Assembly: GCA_034336665.1 (NCBI GenBank)
Contig: CM067570.1
Coordinates: forward strand, 24,943,002 to 25,007,001
Source: Luscinia megarhynchos
Lineage: Eukaryota > Chordata > Aves > Passeriformes > Turdidae
Direction of reading: 5' to 3'
DNA: 64,000 bases
Shown piece after piece: positions 14,201 through 27,953 of the stretch (position 1 is the first letter of the stretch; each line of letters opens with the position of its first letter). A model generated the notes under the pieces. It worked only from the letters and a program-made list of their open reading frames with translations, made no database searches and was not told the origin of the DNA. The translations under genes were made by a program, and so were the position numbers.

Positions 14201-17200
14201 CTTCTTCTGAGGGGTACAAGCCTCTCTCACTGACAGCAGCCACTGAGCACTCCTTGCACTGCAGATTCTTCCCAGCACTAAGATACCAAATTTGATTCCC
14301 AGTGAATTTTAAATGCAACCCTTTCTTTGGCTATGGGAAGTATTGATCTGAAAGGGCAAAGAATATTTATTATAGGATTATCTCACCTATTAAGATACAG
14401 AGACCCACCTAAATGCATCTTAGTGATTTCTTTGAAATCTGCAGTGATTCAAAATGTCATTAATTTGTTTGTTTTATGTTATATGCGTGTTGAATATTAA
14501 GCAACAGGAGTTCCTAGAGCTACTGACTACAAACAGCCCTGCAGTATCTTTAATGCTGTATCTGGAGAGATAGGCACTACATGGTCTTTTCAGTTAATTA
14601 TTTTTAGTGTTTGTTGAGAAGAGCTTTATAAAGACACAGTGTCTGATACTTCAAGTTTGTTTGCATAATTTAATTCTTACATCAGCTTCTCTTTTCTTCT
14701 TTAAAAGTAGATCCTCCTGGCTGAGAACAAACATCACACAATCACACTGCATACAGTGGAGTTCTTCAGTGAGAATTTGGACACAGATAGGATCTTGTTG
14801 CTTTCTCTGTTCTTTAATCACAACCTGGGCCATCTGATGCCATCAACCAGAGTCTCTGTATGTCTTGTTTAGACATAAAAGAGACTGCAGCCAAATGTGG
14901 GCTTTCCATTTGCTACTTAGTCTGTGGCTATCTTTGAAGTTTATTTCAAGAAGTACTCTCTAATAAAGTAAGAAGTCAGGTTTTCATGTGAGATTATGTC
15001 CCTTGCAAAATATTCCCTCAGCAGCAAGGAGGAGATGGTGATGTAAGAAGAGAGTATTCCCTTCCTTGCTTTTTACCAGGTACTAAGAGGATGGCCTCTG
15101 TGACTCTCCCTACAGAACAGTGGGAAGAAAAACCCTTTGTCACAATGAAATCCAAACCCCCAACGTGATGGGGCACAGCAGGAGCAGTTAGACTTTCATT
15201 CTGCTTTTCTTTCCTTTCAGATAGCCCAAGCACATGTCTCCAAGGATGTTAAAGGTGACCTGCAAATGGAGGTTATCAATGAAATGCAGTAAACCTGAAA
15301 TGTAATTATTGTTTTTCTGTTTGTTTTGGTTTTGGTTTTTTTTTGAAGCATTAGGTATTAATGCCAGTCTACTCTGTAAGATTTTCCACAGTTGAAGAAT
15401 TACTAAAACAGAGGTTAAAAAAAAAAGGGTACTGCAGAAAGCAAGAAGTGTTTAGTTAAGGCTTTTGAGACCTTCAGATACCTGTGACTAATTAACATAC
15501 TGGGTAAGAGAAGTCTTTCCTAAGTATTCCAAATCCTGTGGTTCAGTTTTAAATAAATCCAGAAGCTCTTAAAAATTCTGCAGTAAAGACTGCAGAAAAA
15601 CCATATTTTTTGTGCTTGGAAGATAAAGCAGAGAGAGAAAAACAAACCTGCTTTAGGCTTTACTTGTCATAGAGAAAATAACAACATGTTAATTGAATAT
15701 CAGTCACAAGTTACCTGCTTTACTTGGACAAGGCTACTTTGTGCTCTTAATGCTCAAAATGGATCACAGTTGTTAACTGGTGAATCATTTAAAAGATAAA
15801 CTGGTAGAGCTGCAAGCCAGCATTCACAACTGCCTGTGTGTGATTTGTAATTTCTCTGCAGGGGAAGGAAAATAAGACTTTGCTTTCCTCAAAATTAAGC
15901 AGACATCTTAAAGGGGCACCTTGCTCATGACATTTTTGAGGAGTCTTCACACTGCCCCACCAGTTTCACTCCTTTGTGGAACCTGGTGCTTCTCTCTCCC
16001 TTCGTTCAATTGCTTCCTGCAGCAGCAGCCTCTGCTTTTAGCTAGACCCACATCCATAATGCACTTTCCAGTGGGACCCAGCAGAGCTGAACTGTCAGCC
16101 AAACCAGTTTTTGAGCTCTGAGATCAGCTCCTTCCCAGGATGTTGTGTCAGCTTCCCTGCCTTCTGCCTGCCATTAATTGCACTGTATCCCCAGGTCAAA
16201 CAACTGGCTGAAAATCTGGAAAACAGCTGACGGTCAGAGCAGCTCCTACTCAGCATGTCCTCTCAGAGGGCACACTCCTGGCCTGGTCCTTTTGAGTGGC
16301 TGGACCTGCTTGACCCAATTTGTGGATTTTTGATCACTCCCCTGGGTCACTGATTTTCCACTTGAGGTTATTGGTTTGACCCCCACACCATGGGTCACTT
16401 GGGAGGTGTGATATGGCCCTGTGAACTCTGAACTCATCAGAAGCCAACAAAAACAGTGAGAGAGAGGAGAAGAATTTCATTAGGACCTCCTCAGAGGTGG
16501 CAGTGTCTGCTGAGGGAAAAGGTAGGAATTGTTTTCCTTCTTGCAGAAACAAGCACACCATCTACAAGGGACTGCCAAATAGAAAGTGTTTGTTTTGGCA
16601 ATTTCTTTAAGGATAAACAACAGCATATACTTTTTCACCATGGGTTATAGAGTGAGAAGGGTGTTGGTTTAGAGGAACAGTTCTCCTCCTGCTAGGGACT
16701 GCCCTCAGTGTCCCAGACTTGCTGCTAATGGTGTCAGCATTTCTGCAGCCAGAGCTTGGTATTTGCGGTTGTTTCTTCTACCTTAAAAAGATTAACTTTC
16801 TGATGGTTAATTTGTCACACCTGAGGAGGAATGGGCAGTTTTTTCCTGGTTTTTAAGACTGGTCAGCTAGAGGTTCATGGAGACTCCATAGGCTGGTTGG
16901 TTGCACTGTGAGCAGCTCCCTGAGAATGAACTTCACCAGGCACGGGTGGTAGGTGGGTAAGAATGAATCCTCAGGAAATAACTTGGTTTCAACATGCTGT
17001 GTTGGTCATAAAAGGGAAAAAAAGTGTGATTGTAGTTTGTGTATCTGCAAGGGTAACACCCACTGGGATCACTAGGGGAAGTGAGCTGGAGAGTGTGGAG
17101 CAGCCGTGAGGATATCTTTTGTGAAATTTCCCTCAGTTGTGCTGCCCAGAATCAATGCCTTTTGGACAGTTACCAGTGTTTCCCAAGGTTGTACTCAGGC

Positions 17201-19909
17201 AAGAGTTTGGCTTGATCACTGCTTGTGTTATCCCCAAGGCTGCTAAAATAGCTCACATACCTTCTGTCTTCCCGGGGCTTTCCTGAGAGGTTCCTGTGAA
17301 GTGGGTTCCTGTCAGGTCTCTGTGTACAACCTGTCCTCCCAGCTGCTAAGTCATGAGTCTGGGCAAGACACTCAGGAGTTACACCACCTATGGGTGTTTC
17401 ACCCTCAGAGAAAGGAGGCTGGTGCTGACAGTGAACAACTTGGGGTTTATCTTTTAAAGAAAGGTTTTGCTCTTTCCCACATGTTCTGCAGTTTGTCTAC
17501 ACAACCACAGACGGTGTTAGCTGTAAGTGAAGTGATGGTGGATTTAGTTCCCTAGGAGAGGTAACAGCAATGGAGATCTGATGGCATTAGCTCAGGCAGC
17601 TTGGGGCCATTTCCCAGGTCTGGCCCATCTTCAGTGCACAGTCCTGGGCCAGAGCAGCCTGAGTGCACAATCCCCTGCACTGCACAGTCACAGCTTCTGT
17701 GGCAGCAGTGTAATGCTGATTCCTAAAACTGGACTGTCCAAAAGAACTCTTCTGGCTGGATGACAAAGCACACCCCTCTTTTTTCTTGCACCTTGCAAAG
17801 CTCTGGTGTCAGCTGAGGCATGAGTTGTGTACTCAAGGCTCAGTATGTCATGCTGGTGGCTCAGTCCTATTCTCAGCCATCATTTTGATGCCAATTCATC
17901 TTCAATTTGTTTTGGTTTTTTTTAGAGAATTCAATTTGCAATTAGAGCTCTGTCCAAAAGCTACCACTGGCTTTTCAGTGAATTCTGGATCAGGTTCCGA
18001 TGTGATCCACAAGAATTTCCTTGATTATAGCTGCTGACGAGAACACCTTATAAAAACAATGTACAGGATTTTGAGCATGATCCTTATATTAAAAGGTGAT
18101 AGGTGTAGGTTTGACATTTGTTCCTGTTGATGTGCTGCTTGACACAAAGCAGTTCCTACCATTGCAGAGCCTTTTATGATTGGAAGTAGGTTTTTGTGTA
18201 CAGAGGCATTAAACCTGAGTGTGATGGGACTGACTCTAGCTAACAAGCCTAGTGCAGAAATATGTGGAGCAGCTCTTTGGCCTGCTCTGGAAATTATGTT
18301 TTGTTGCAAGGTAGGTGTGTGAGCAGTGACAGTAATTGTCTCAGTACGTATGGTTAAGAGTGGTTTGGTATCTCAGAGGGTGGCTTCAGGCCCTTCAGCA
18401 CTTTGTCTGGACTGTCTCACCAGGAGGTGGGGGGGAAGCTGGGAGTGCCTGTCTTTTATAATGTTCTGTTTTTAAAGCAGATAGTCTCTGGGGAGCATAG
18501 GGTCCTAAAAGTCCAAGGCCTGGAATGCTTCCTTTTGCTCTTTCCATTTTAAACAGGAAACATTTGCACTAAGTTATTCCAGGAGGAGAATTGTAGGTTC
18601 ATTTCAAGGCAGATAATGTTTGTTCATGGCCTGTGTCCGTGATTTACCCCATGGGCTTAAACGAGTGCAGCAGAAAACCACATGTTTTGTTTTACTACAT
18701 GCTAAACAAGTTCCAGAGGAGTCTGGGAGCCCAGGTTAAGAAAGAAGGAGCATATTTGTAAAATCTCTGTGTGAACAAGAGAGTCACTGACAAATTTTGA
18801 ACACCTGATCTGCTGTACCAGAATGATGACATTCTTCATAATCTATGCAAAGAATATTTAAACAGCTAATGAGTTCAGTCCTGAGGACACAGAGTAGGTG
18901 TAATTGATTTATACTTCCAGCCCCTGTTTTGGGTCAAAACTCTGTCTTCCCTAAGCTCTCATTTGGAGAGAAGCTTCCTGTGCAGTCAATGAGAGGTTTT
19001 GTCCAAAGTGCAAAGACATTTGCAGTCAGACTGGCAAAAACTCCTAATTAAGTTGAACTTTTGGGGGTGCTCTGGTGACATGTCTGTGAGAACAATTATT
19101 TTTGCCATTTCAAAAGTATCACAAGTTAAGTTGTACTAGGAAAAAATATCAGTGCTTCATTAGTGCAAATCATGAAATTAAGATGCAGAAGGCTACAGAG
19201 AGGGCTCCTTGGCACATCCTCGGGGATGACACATTCACGTGTTGCTTTTCACATGAACTAGGGCTTGTGAGATCCATACTGATGCAGACAAGTTACAGGG
19301 CTGTTGTAACATCAGGCATTTTAGATCACAGATTATTTGAAACCTCATTGGCAACTTGCCCATTAAACACAGGTATTGTAGCCTGACATCCCTAGTGTTT
19401 CTTCCCCAGTTTTTCCAACTATGGTGTTTGGAAAGTTTTACAGGCTGACATATTAGGAGAGAATAGTGGGAAATGGCCTGGAGAGCGTGAATATTTGTGC
19501 ATGTAAAGCTTATGGGATTTGCAGACTTGCAGACCCAACTCATCTGTTTATCCTCAGGCTAGATAAGATTCAGTCAAACATGCATTGTTTAAAGGAGCTT
19601 TGTTTCCATTATGGCAAATGGATCACAGGAGGCTGACTTTGGGAGCTGAAGGGCTCCAGTGCTCCCCCATTGTGAAAGGGCTGTGATGTGCGCTGGACCC
19701 TTCCTCCAGTGTCCTGGATGTTACAGACTTTTGTAGCATGCAGGTGGGAAGCTTGTTATCCTTCAGAAGTTCTTTTCATTCATCAAGACTTGTCATGCTT
19801 GAGGTGGCATTTCCTCTCCCAAAGTAAACATAGATTGGATGTACAATAATGTGTCACTGGGCTAGTAGACTGCCTTTTTATGTGCTTTATTATGTTTTTT
19901 CCTCCTCAG

Positions 19910-20264
19910 GCGTGGACCTGCAGAGCCACTAGAATATTTAACAGGGCCACGAGTAACGTACAAAGAGAGAGATCTTCCCTACTACCACGGAGGACAGCCT
20001 GTTATCCACCCATCCAAGGGGAACTACATCCGTGCTCCGGACACAAGAGTGGCAGAGCTGAGGTACCCTCCGTACTGCCCAGCGCAGCCCATCCCCAGCC
20101 AGCACAAAGGGCCCCTCCGGCAGGACGTGCCGCCTTCCCCTCCGCAGCCCCACCGAGCACCGGCTTACAGCGAGATTGTCCGGCACCGTGGGACCAGCCC
20201 AGAGCAGTACCGGTACAGGCAGCACGACCCCCGGCAGAAGAACCCCATGACTGCAGCTGTATAG
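19910..20264 (+). CDS. PARD3B: PARD3B terminal coding exon (C-terminal 117 residues plus one split codon)
   Basis: PARD3B is a PAR-3 family scaffold at cell junctions that helps organise apical-basal polarity. This exon encodes only its C-terminal tail. The acceptor is a T-rich tract ending in CAG at 19,907-19,909. The first base (19,910) completes a codon begun in the previous exon (phase 2), then 117 codons run from 19,911 to TAG at 20,262-20,264. The peptide starts RGPAEPLEYL, is rich in Pro, Tyr, Arg and Gln (HGGQPVIHP, QDVPPSPPQP, EQYRYRQHDP) and ends QKNPMTAAV, a C-terminus I associate with PARD3B. No folded domain is expected here; the PDZ domains lie in upstream exons outside the window. 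NRP2 following in the same orientation agrees with known synteny. Recognition is from memory, without an alignment. Confidence 0.86.
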
Positions 20265-22889
20265 CCAGGCTCTGGGCTCCCGGCACCGCCCAGGGAGGAG
20301 CCCCATGGACGTGATCCTTGTAGAGTTGTTCCCAAGCGTAGCTGCCTGTGAGAATGGCACACGAGACCTGGAGTCGTTCTTACTGAGCTGGGCTCAGCGT
20401 AGGTGCTTTCTAACAGGCGAGCTAAAGCCACGTGAGGTACGATGTGTTTTGAGTATGTGAGGTACCAGACAGTTGAGTGTTTTTTAATTCCTTTTAAAAA
20501 TAGAAAGCGGCTGCTGGAAATGAAACACAACACTTAATACACCTCAGGACTATTTACTGAATCTAGTTACACCTTTACAGTACATAGCTGTCTGTGTAAG
20601 GGCAGCAGAGTCACCAGAGTTTACTTCAGAGTGCTGCTGTAGAGCCTTTTAAGTGAGAACACAGCATGCAGTACGGACTTCTTGCAGAGCTGGGCATCTT
20701 GCATATCTAGTGTGTGATCATGACAAGAGACTGCCACAGAGATAGTGGCCACATTCCAGGCACGTCCTGACCAGCAGCTCTGCTTTAAGGATGCTGCAGT
20801 TCCAGATCTGTGATCTGGCCTCTGTGTTCTACTGTCTTTTTGGTGGTGGCAGCAATTACCTTGTAGCCTTCACCTTTTGTGGTTTGTGTATCAAGAGCCT
20901 TCTCGTATTGCACCTGCTGCAATTGGAGTAGGGCAAAAAGCCTTATCCCCTGTGCTTGGGCAAGCTCACAGAGGACAGGCAGCCACCTGAGAGCCATGTC
21001 TTTGGGGAGGAGTGTTTGCTTGTGAGTGTTGGTTAGTTATACAGTGTGCAGTCTTTAATGTAAACCCTGGAGACCAGATCCTCTGCTGCTGTCAGAAGTG
21101 TCGCTGGAGGGGTTTCAGTGGAGCTGGCCTATAAGGAAGGGACCAGGGAGGTGACTATGGGCATGGCCTCCGTAATTCACATTAAGTTCCTGTGTCAGGT
21201 GCTGCCTTGGCTCCATCAGGGCAGCCCGTTCCTGGCCCGCTGCAGGCAGTGTTGGAGCCCAGTGCTGCCAGCAGTGTGCCTGCCCTGGCCAGCCCAGCAC
21301 CACCAGAAGGCACCTGCTCGTGGGGGCCACCCTCAGTCCACCAGGGAATCTTGGTCAGCCTCGGGCAGCACTGGGCCCCGCCGCGCCAAGTGCCAAATAC
21401 TCGAGTTCCTGCAGCCAGGGGCCATCAGGTCACTGGGGAAAGGGGCTTTTCACAGCAAGGGGTGAGGGAGAAGACAAGGAAAGTAGCAGGAAGGGCTTCA
21501 AGACCCTGGGGCCCAGGAGGAAGATGTGAGACTAGCTGTAGCATGTTAATTGCAGCAGTGCATAGGAAGAGAGAAAGTGTGGGTGGGGAGGGGGTGTCAG
21601 CAGTGCAGCAGAGCCATGGTGGGGGGACAGGGTGGTGTGATACATGCCCAGTTCTTTGCCCCAAACAGCCTGAGTTTGCTCTGCAGCCAGAAATGTGTCT
21701 CCAGCCACAGGGACCTGCCTGACCTGACCCACAAGGGCTCTGAGTGCTAAGAGAGCTGTCTCAAGGATTTTGTCACGAGGAAACCATGCAGTATTGAGAC
21801 CTAGAAATATGTTATTTCCAAGTGTCCTTAATTCCTTGACTCTGCCTTCTGGGAGTGTCACTAAACCATTAGGCCTTCTTTTTCACGGGAAAAGACTGTG
21901 ACCTGGCCATGGATTAAGCATAAGGATTTCTTTGATATCTTTTTGACATCTTTGGTATGCACCATACTAAATCACATAGATCACTTTCCAGGTGTTAAAT
22001 ACCACCAGGAAGGTTTGTCCTGCTAGGAGTGTGTGCTGCTGGCAGGTAATGGTCCTGATGAAAAGCAGCTTTTAATCCCAGCCTACTTTCTTCTCTGCTG
22101 ATGGTGCTAGTTAGAGCCTGGCATAACCCTCAGGCACAGGGAGCACTTGCAGCTGCCTGAGTGGCTGGCAGGCTCTAGTGCTTGCATTCCCACCAGCCTC
22201 CACCCACCAGCAGGCTGGGAAGCAGGGGAGAGGAGACAGCTTTCCATGCCAGGGAAGCACCTCCATGGTTCAGACAGAGGGCTGGGCTCCCTGGGGCAGG
22301 GGCAGGGACAGCTCTAAATCCAGTCAGGAGGAAGCATTGGTGGGAGGGAGAGAGGAAGAGGAATGCAACTGATTATGAAGCAAGGGTGTTTGGTTCTTGT
22401 TTCATTTCTTTCTGCCCTCTTCCCTAGTAATGTAGGAGGGAAAAACCTCTGGAGGGAGTGCTGGGTGTAAAGCTGGATGTCTCTCAGTACCCTTCATAAA
22501 TAAGGCCATTCCCCAGGGAAACTGTGCCTGTCACGTACGTGCTCTGCACAGCCTTGTACTTCTCTCAGAAAGCTTTAGATGCTGTAGGATACTCAGCCAG
22601 GGCTTGGCAGCCACAGAATAGCCACTGGTGTTATAAAGGCCTCTTGAAAACGAAGCAAAAACAAATTAAAATACTTTCCTTTCCCTCCTTGAAATATAAC
22701 CTCTGATGCATTTGATCCAGCTGTAAAGAAACTAATGTTTGTGACAGTGGCTTTATCAAGCCAGGCCACAATTAAGAACAGCTCTGAATATAAGCTACTG
22801 CCTTTGTAAATCACTCTCAACTAACCCTTCAAATGGCATCACAGCACAGTGAACAGAACTTATTTACAGTATTTCATGAGCCAGGGCCA

Positions 22890-22895
22890 AATAAA
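22890..22895 (+). terminator. PARD3B: Alternative poly(A) signal AATAAA (candidate)
   Basis: A canonical AATAAA inside the proposed 3' UTR, 2.6 kb after the stop codon. There is no strong GU-rich element just downstream, so it is a weaker candidate than the one at 24,555. Confidence 0.25.
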
Positions 22896-23976
22896 ATCTG
22901 GATAGAAACAGCTCCTACGTTATTTATAGCCTTTGAGGGACGTGCCCAATGTCTCCTCGTAACCTGAATCTTTCCTTAAGAGCTCCCCTTGACTGCATCA
23001 GCTCCACTCAGTTGAGGCAGACAGATCAAACAAACACCTTCTGAGCTGTTAATCTTACCTTACCCAACAGGTTATTAAATGATGCTTCTGCTCAGTAAGC
23101 AGAAATCAGTTGAGAGCTTCTTCCAATCAAGGGAAAAAAAAGTATAATATATGGATGCATCCTACAGGTAAGTAGCTAAGGAGGAAAAACAGTGTGACCT
23201 AGCTGGGAGAGCAAGACCAAAAAGTATTACAGAGCATCTCATCTATCTCTGGTGCCATTGTTCTGGGAGAAAATTGCCATTTCCTGATTTAATATCTGGT
23301 AGAGATACAGTATTTTCAAAAGTATAATGTGTAACTACAGTATATATAGTCAGCTTTTCTGCAGTATAAAACGTATGATTTTAGCACCATATTGTGGAAA
23401 AATATGTACCGTGCAGAATTCACGAGGTGCTACAACTGACGGTTGAAAATACACACTTGCAAAATCCAAAAGAGCCGTTAAGTAACAAGTTGTTCTTTTC
23501 CCATATGTCCATATGTTTGGGAAAATTACGAGTCTGAAATGCTCTTGACACGTAATTGCCTCGCACTCCCTCATCCAAAATGTGCCAGTCCAGCAGCAGA
23601 GTCACTGACGTAGGGGGTGTGAGGGGAGAGTTGGGTTTGCCCCAGGAGCAGCCCTAAGTGTGAGTGTGAGCAGGCATCAGCAGCGAGGGAGACAGGCCCA
23701 CGCTCACGTGAAGCTTTGATTTCCTGAGCTGGTGGCGTGCAGCCTGCGTTTCTGGCTCTGGCACACGGGCCAGCCAGGCCCAGCAGTTGAAAGATTAAGA
23801 GATAGAAAAAGAGCCTGTGGATTTTCTGAGTGACCACCCACTAGTGAGCCATGATCTTGGCCTGTGAGCCGACATTACCACTGTGATATATTATGATGCA
23901 GAAGTCTCTAGGCACCCCTTGAATGCGTAAAGAAATATCAACTGCCCTTTGTGGGGGAAACTAAGCATAGAAAAGG

Positions 23977-23992
23977 AAAAAAAAAAAAAAAA
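23977..23992. repeat. Poly(A) run of 16
   Basis: A simple A run preceded by AAAAGG. No associated retroelement body was recognised. Confidence 0.8.
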
Positions 23993-24554
23993 GGCTCTTG
24001 CCTTAAAGAAGTGCATACAGTCCTGAATTCCAATTCACTCCAGCTTCCTGATCTAGAAATAGCTTCACATGCTGCCTAATTTTTTTACAGATGAATTGTG
24101 CTACCTCTTCCTCCCAGCCATCACAGATTTGTTTATCAGAGACTTAGTGCTGTGAGTGAATCCTAGCTACTGCTCTGCCAAGGCCACATCCTGACACTGC
24201 TCTGAGCAGGGGGTGCTTTGCACTTTCAAAAGGCCCCACACCTGTGCTCCCCATCACAGTTGTCCTGCAGGGTCCTTAAGCCTTACATGCAAAATCAGAA
24301 GTGCTATTCACTATCTCTGCATAGGAAAGAAGGCTTTGTAAGACACTATTCTGTTACTGTGAGGGAGAGAGAGGTACTTGTGATCTTGACAATACCTGTG
24401 TGTTTAAGTGAAACTGATTTAAAAATCATGTATGATTGTTCTGGGGGAGAAATTCAACATGTAATTTGACAGGATTTTTCTAGTACCACGTCAAAGATTT
24501 TGATCTTTTGTTACATATGGCTATATAAATTTTACCTGGTTTATTTTGCATTAA

Positions 24555-24560
24555 AATAAA
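24555..24560 (+). terminator. PARD3B: Likely main PARD3B poly(A) signal AATAAA
   Basis: AATAAA is followed within 15-40 nt by a U/GU-rich stretch (TGTATATGA, TGTACTTGTATATA and TTTGTGTCT), the usual layout for cleavage at about 24,570-24,590. A Pumilio-type TGTATATA lies at 24,590-24,597, at or just past the expected cleavage point. Confidence 0.5.
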
Positions 24561-24599
24561 GGCTTTAAGACTGTATATGATTATGTACTTGTATATAGA

Positions 24600-27500
24600 G
24601 TCTTTCCCTTCTTTGTGTCTACAAAGTCATCTTCAGCCATGAATGTGATTTGAATATTAGAAGATAATACGTGGTCAAGCTAGATCAGAATTGATAAGAG
24701 GACTTTTTTAACATAAAACCAAAAACACAATAGCCATACGCTGCTTTGTAGGGAAAAAAAAAGACCTTCTCAGGGCGTACCTTGATTCCATCTCAAATCT
24801 GCATTTTCTTCACTGTATCGCCTGAATCCTGATTCTATACCCCAGGACTGAAAGGAGAAGCCAGAAAGAAGTCCATTGCCAGCTCAGAGAATTTCAGCTG
24901 CGCCTTCATTGCTGAAGTTCCTCGGGAAGTTTCATCTCAACATGGAGCTCTTCTCTTGCTGTTGGTACCAGCCAAGGTGTTCTGCAGCCTGTAGCAGCTG
25001 CCAGGTGAGAGGGCTGGAGGCTCTTGCCAGAGATTTAGGATACCTTGAAAGTTCTGCACAGGCTCTTCACATGAAGTGCATTGGTCATTTAACTGAAGCT
25101 GGTAACTCTTATTTTCACACACTATGCACAAGCATAGATCTTTGTAGGATCGGGCTGTGGGTTGCAGTGAGATTCAGGCAAGTGTGTTATGTTAGGTGGA
25201 GTAATTTTCAAAATAGATACTTCTGTGAAAAGGCATTAGTACAGGGAGAAGGAATAAGAAGCCTAAGGTGGAAATTATGGGTTACTATGAAGAAAAAGGA
25301 AAGAATAAAAGAACAAAATAGACAGAAACATGCAGGTTTACAATGCAAGGTGTAACAGAAATGACAGGAATAAGTCAATAAAAATACATATGTACTGCAC
25401 TCCAAAACATTTGAATGCATGTCTTGGTGTTTACGGCCAAGACAGCTCCTGGACAACTGTCAGTCAATTTTAATATGTATTAAATTACAAACCACACAGA
25501 TGCCAATTTTAAAACCAGTCAGGTCATAACCTGCACTTACAGCTAAAAACTGTACAAATAAAAACGATACCTCAGTTTCTCCTGCTGGAGCTGTACAGAG
25601 TAGCAAAAGAGGAGCAAAACTAGGAGTGTATTAAGAGCTGGAAACTCAGTGGAAACAGTTTTGAGGTAGTAGTCCTTCTGCTTTTGTAGTCACTCCTCTG
25701 TCTGCATAAAGAAGTATGTGGAGCCATTTGGCTGTTAATTAATTTCAGTGGAGGAGGCTATGCCCTCCTGAGACCTGGAGCCTGCAGTAAGCAGAGTGGG
25801 ATGCAGTGCCTTTCCGCACGGAGGGTCTGGGAGCTGCGTTAGCTCAGCAGCAGTGCAGTGACCTGCTGCAATGTGCTCTACCCGGGCAGAGCATCCCAGC
25901 CTCTCAGGCATGAGGAACGTGGCAGCTGTGCTGCTTGGGAGGCTCCCAGGAAGCAAAATGCCATTATCAAGATTGAAGTGGAGCTAAGCAGCTTCTGCAG
26001 CTTCCCAGAAGGCATTCAGGGCTTCTAGTAAGTCCCAGAGGATTCTGGCTCTGAAGGTCTCCTGAGGAGGATACTCAGGCTCCCATCACTTGGTGTGCTC
26101 ATCCTTACAGAGAAGGTATGGAGGTGCTGAGGCATGCCTTGGGAAAGGATGGAAACAAGACTGAGAAGGGATCCTAATTCCCAAGTGTGGGATATGCTCC
26201 AGCGGGGGCATCTTGGCTGATGGTTTTCTCAGTGGGCTGGACAGGAATGATCTGGCAGGAATTGCCCTGGGAATGGGTAAGGGGAGGTGAGGGGGTGGAG
26301 AGTGGGAAAGGATAAGATGAGCCAACTGGAGCAAAGGACAGGGGACAAGAAATTAAAATAGGTTGGAAAATGTGGGCAGGGGGTGTCAGACCTGAACAGG
26401 AAATAGGTGAGAAGGAGAGGAGATTGTCCCTGATGTGTGAAGTTCACAAACCAACAAGAAAGGTGGAACTCTGTGATAATGCTAACTAATGCTCCCCAGT
26501 TTCCATTGTGACATCCCTCTACTGTGTCCAGAGTCAAGACCAGTGACAAAGCAGCACAAAGCTACCTGTGCCTGAGTGAGAAAGCAGAAGGGCAAGTAGG
26601 AATTGTGAGGAAACCCAATAACCAGTATGGGGAGAGAAACACCCAGCACACATCACTGCTCCCTCCCTAGATCACATGCTGGCACCCAGATCTCACAGCC
26701 TGTTCTGCACACACTTCCCTTCACCTCCCTGGGTACCACCAATATCACAGTCTCCTTTCCTTAACTGCCTCTTACATCCAGTGGTTCCCTCTGATCGCTG
26801 ATGTCCCCATTGACCTTCAATACAACTTTTTCCTTCACTGCTGGTGAGAAGGCCTCACATGCCATCTGTGAGCATAGCTAGCCAACACCAGTAATTTTGC
26901 TGGCACCTGAAATTGTGTGGCTCCCAGGACCACCCCACATGGTGCGGGGTGGGGCTGTGCCTTCATTATAGACAGGGACAAGTAATTTCTGAATCGGTGC
27001 TTTGTTGGTATAGATGGTAAGAAAGACACAGATTTCATCTGCATTTTTGCTTGTCTAGAATAAACCTTTGACACGTGCAAAAGCTGTTTTATTGCTGGCC
27101 TGGTACAAAAATCCTGAACCAGTTTCAAGGGCCAAAAAGGTGATTATAGTCTTTAAAGCAGAATTAATTCTCAAGCCATTCCCAAAATATGCCTGACAAA
27201 CTAACCCCAGCCAGACGAGTTGGCTCTGTTCATAGTAAAAGGAAACCTCTGTGCAGAGGAAACAGCCCTGCTTCGCTTTTTCAGAAGAGTATCTGCATCT
27301 GAAAGAAATAATTAATTGGGAAATATGTACAGTAAAATAGCAAAATGAGACATTCAATGAGGCTTCTATATAAAACTGTGCCCTTTGCCTCCAGCCGATA
27401 ATGAATAAAAATTATATGAAGAAGCAATGAACATTCAATGTTTTATATTTAAAATACATTTGTGTGGAAAACAATGTGGCATAGAAAAAGGACTGAAGGG

Positions 27501-27905
27501 TTCTCCAAGATAATGCCAGAAGCTGTGAGATGTTAGCAGCTTTGTCGTATAAGTTTCAAGGTGTAGGTTTTTAATTTTCTCTTACAAATCACAGAAGCAG
27601 TCGAGAAAACTGTCATTAAAATTCATGGCAAGAAAAGTAAACTTACATTAAAACCTACCCCATTTTTCTCTGAATTCTTGGTACTGACTAGGAAGAAATG
27701 TCTGTTTCTCTGCCTAAGCCTTACCTACACAATCTGATTTAGTCTCTAGGCTCTGTTAAACTGGAGTTTTCATACATCACATCCTTCACTTCATTTGCCA
27801 CATTTTTTCTAGGACTGAAGAGAAGAAAAAATAAAGCAAATATGAAGAAATCAGTTTATAAGTAAGTAAAAATAAATAAACTACCCCTCCCTTCCTCCTA
27901 GGTAT
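24600..27905. other. Intergenic DNA after PARD3B
   Basis: This stretch holds no gene I can support. The open frames (longest 159 aa at 24,876-25,355) show no domain, splice context or family resemblance. Further AATAAA signals at 25,377 and near 25,553 could serve a longer PARD3B 3' UTR. Confidence 0.6.
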
Positions 27906-27953
27906 AGATATGCATATATATATATATATATGTTTATATACACACACACACAC
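27906..27953. repeat. Compound (TA)n-(CA)n microsatellite
   Basis: About nine TA units (27,914-27,931) are followed after a short TGTTTATA spacer by about seven CA units ending at 27,953. This is a compound dinucleotide repeat likely to vary in length between individuals. Confidence 0.9.

Larger units (their letters stand above)
1..19909 (+). other. PARD3B: Last intron of PARD3B (3' part, 5' end outside window)
   Basis: This stretch lies directly upstream of the PARD3B terminal coding exon and ends in a normal 3' splice site (a T-rich tract ending in AG at 19,908-19,909). I found no second exon in it: no open frame shows PDZ-like or PAR-3-like sequence flanked by splice sites. Most of it is ordinary AT-rich unique DNA with homopolymer runs, for example 16 T at 7,665-7,680 and 22 A at 11,223-11,244. 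The exceptions are a GC-rich tandem array at about 10,074-10,628 and old repeat fragments near 1-83 and 8,479-8,539, listed separately. A small, poorly conserved or alternatively spliced exon could be missed by eye. Confidence 0.75.
20265..24580 (+). other. PARD3B: PARD3B 3' untranslated region (approximate end)
   Basis: After the TAG at 20,262-20,264 about 4.3 kb of non-coding sequence leads to a good poly(A) signal at 24,555, a length that agrees with the long 3' UTR I recall for mammalian PARD3B. Earlier signals (ATTAAA near 22,664, AATAAA at 22,890) could give shorter forms. Later ones (AATAAA at 25,377 and near 25,553) could give longer forms. The ORFs seen in 21,118-21,861 are short, lack family resemblance and lie downstream of a clear stop. 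Confidence 0.55.

Noticed and set aside
19938..20533. Antisense and out-of-frame ORFs over the PARD3B terminal exon
   Set aside because: Shadows of the GC-rich coding exon. The + frame ending at 20,264 has a proper acceptor and PARD3B-like sequence.
21118..21861. Clustered ORFs up to 176 aa after the PARD3B stop
   Set aside because: They lie in the 3' UTR, overlap one another on both strands and show no family features.
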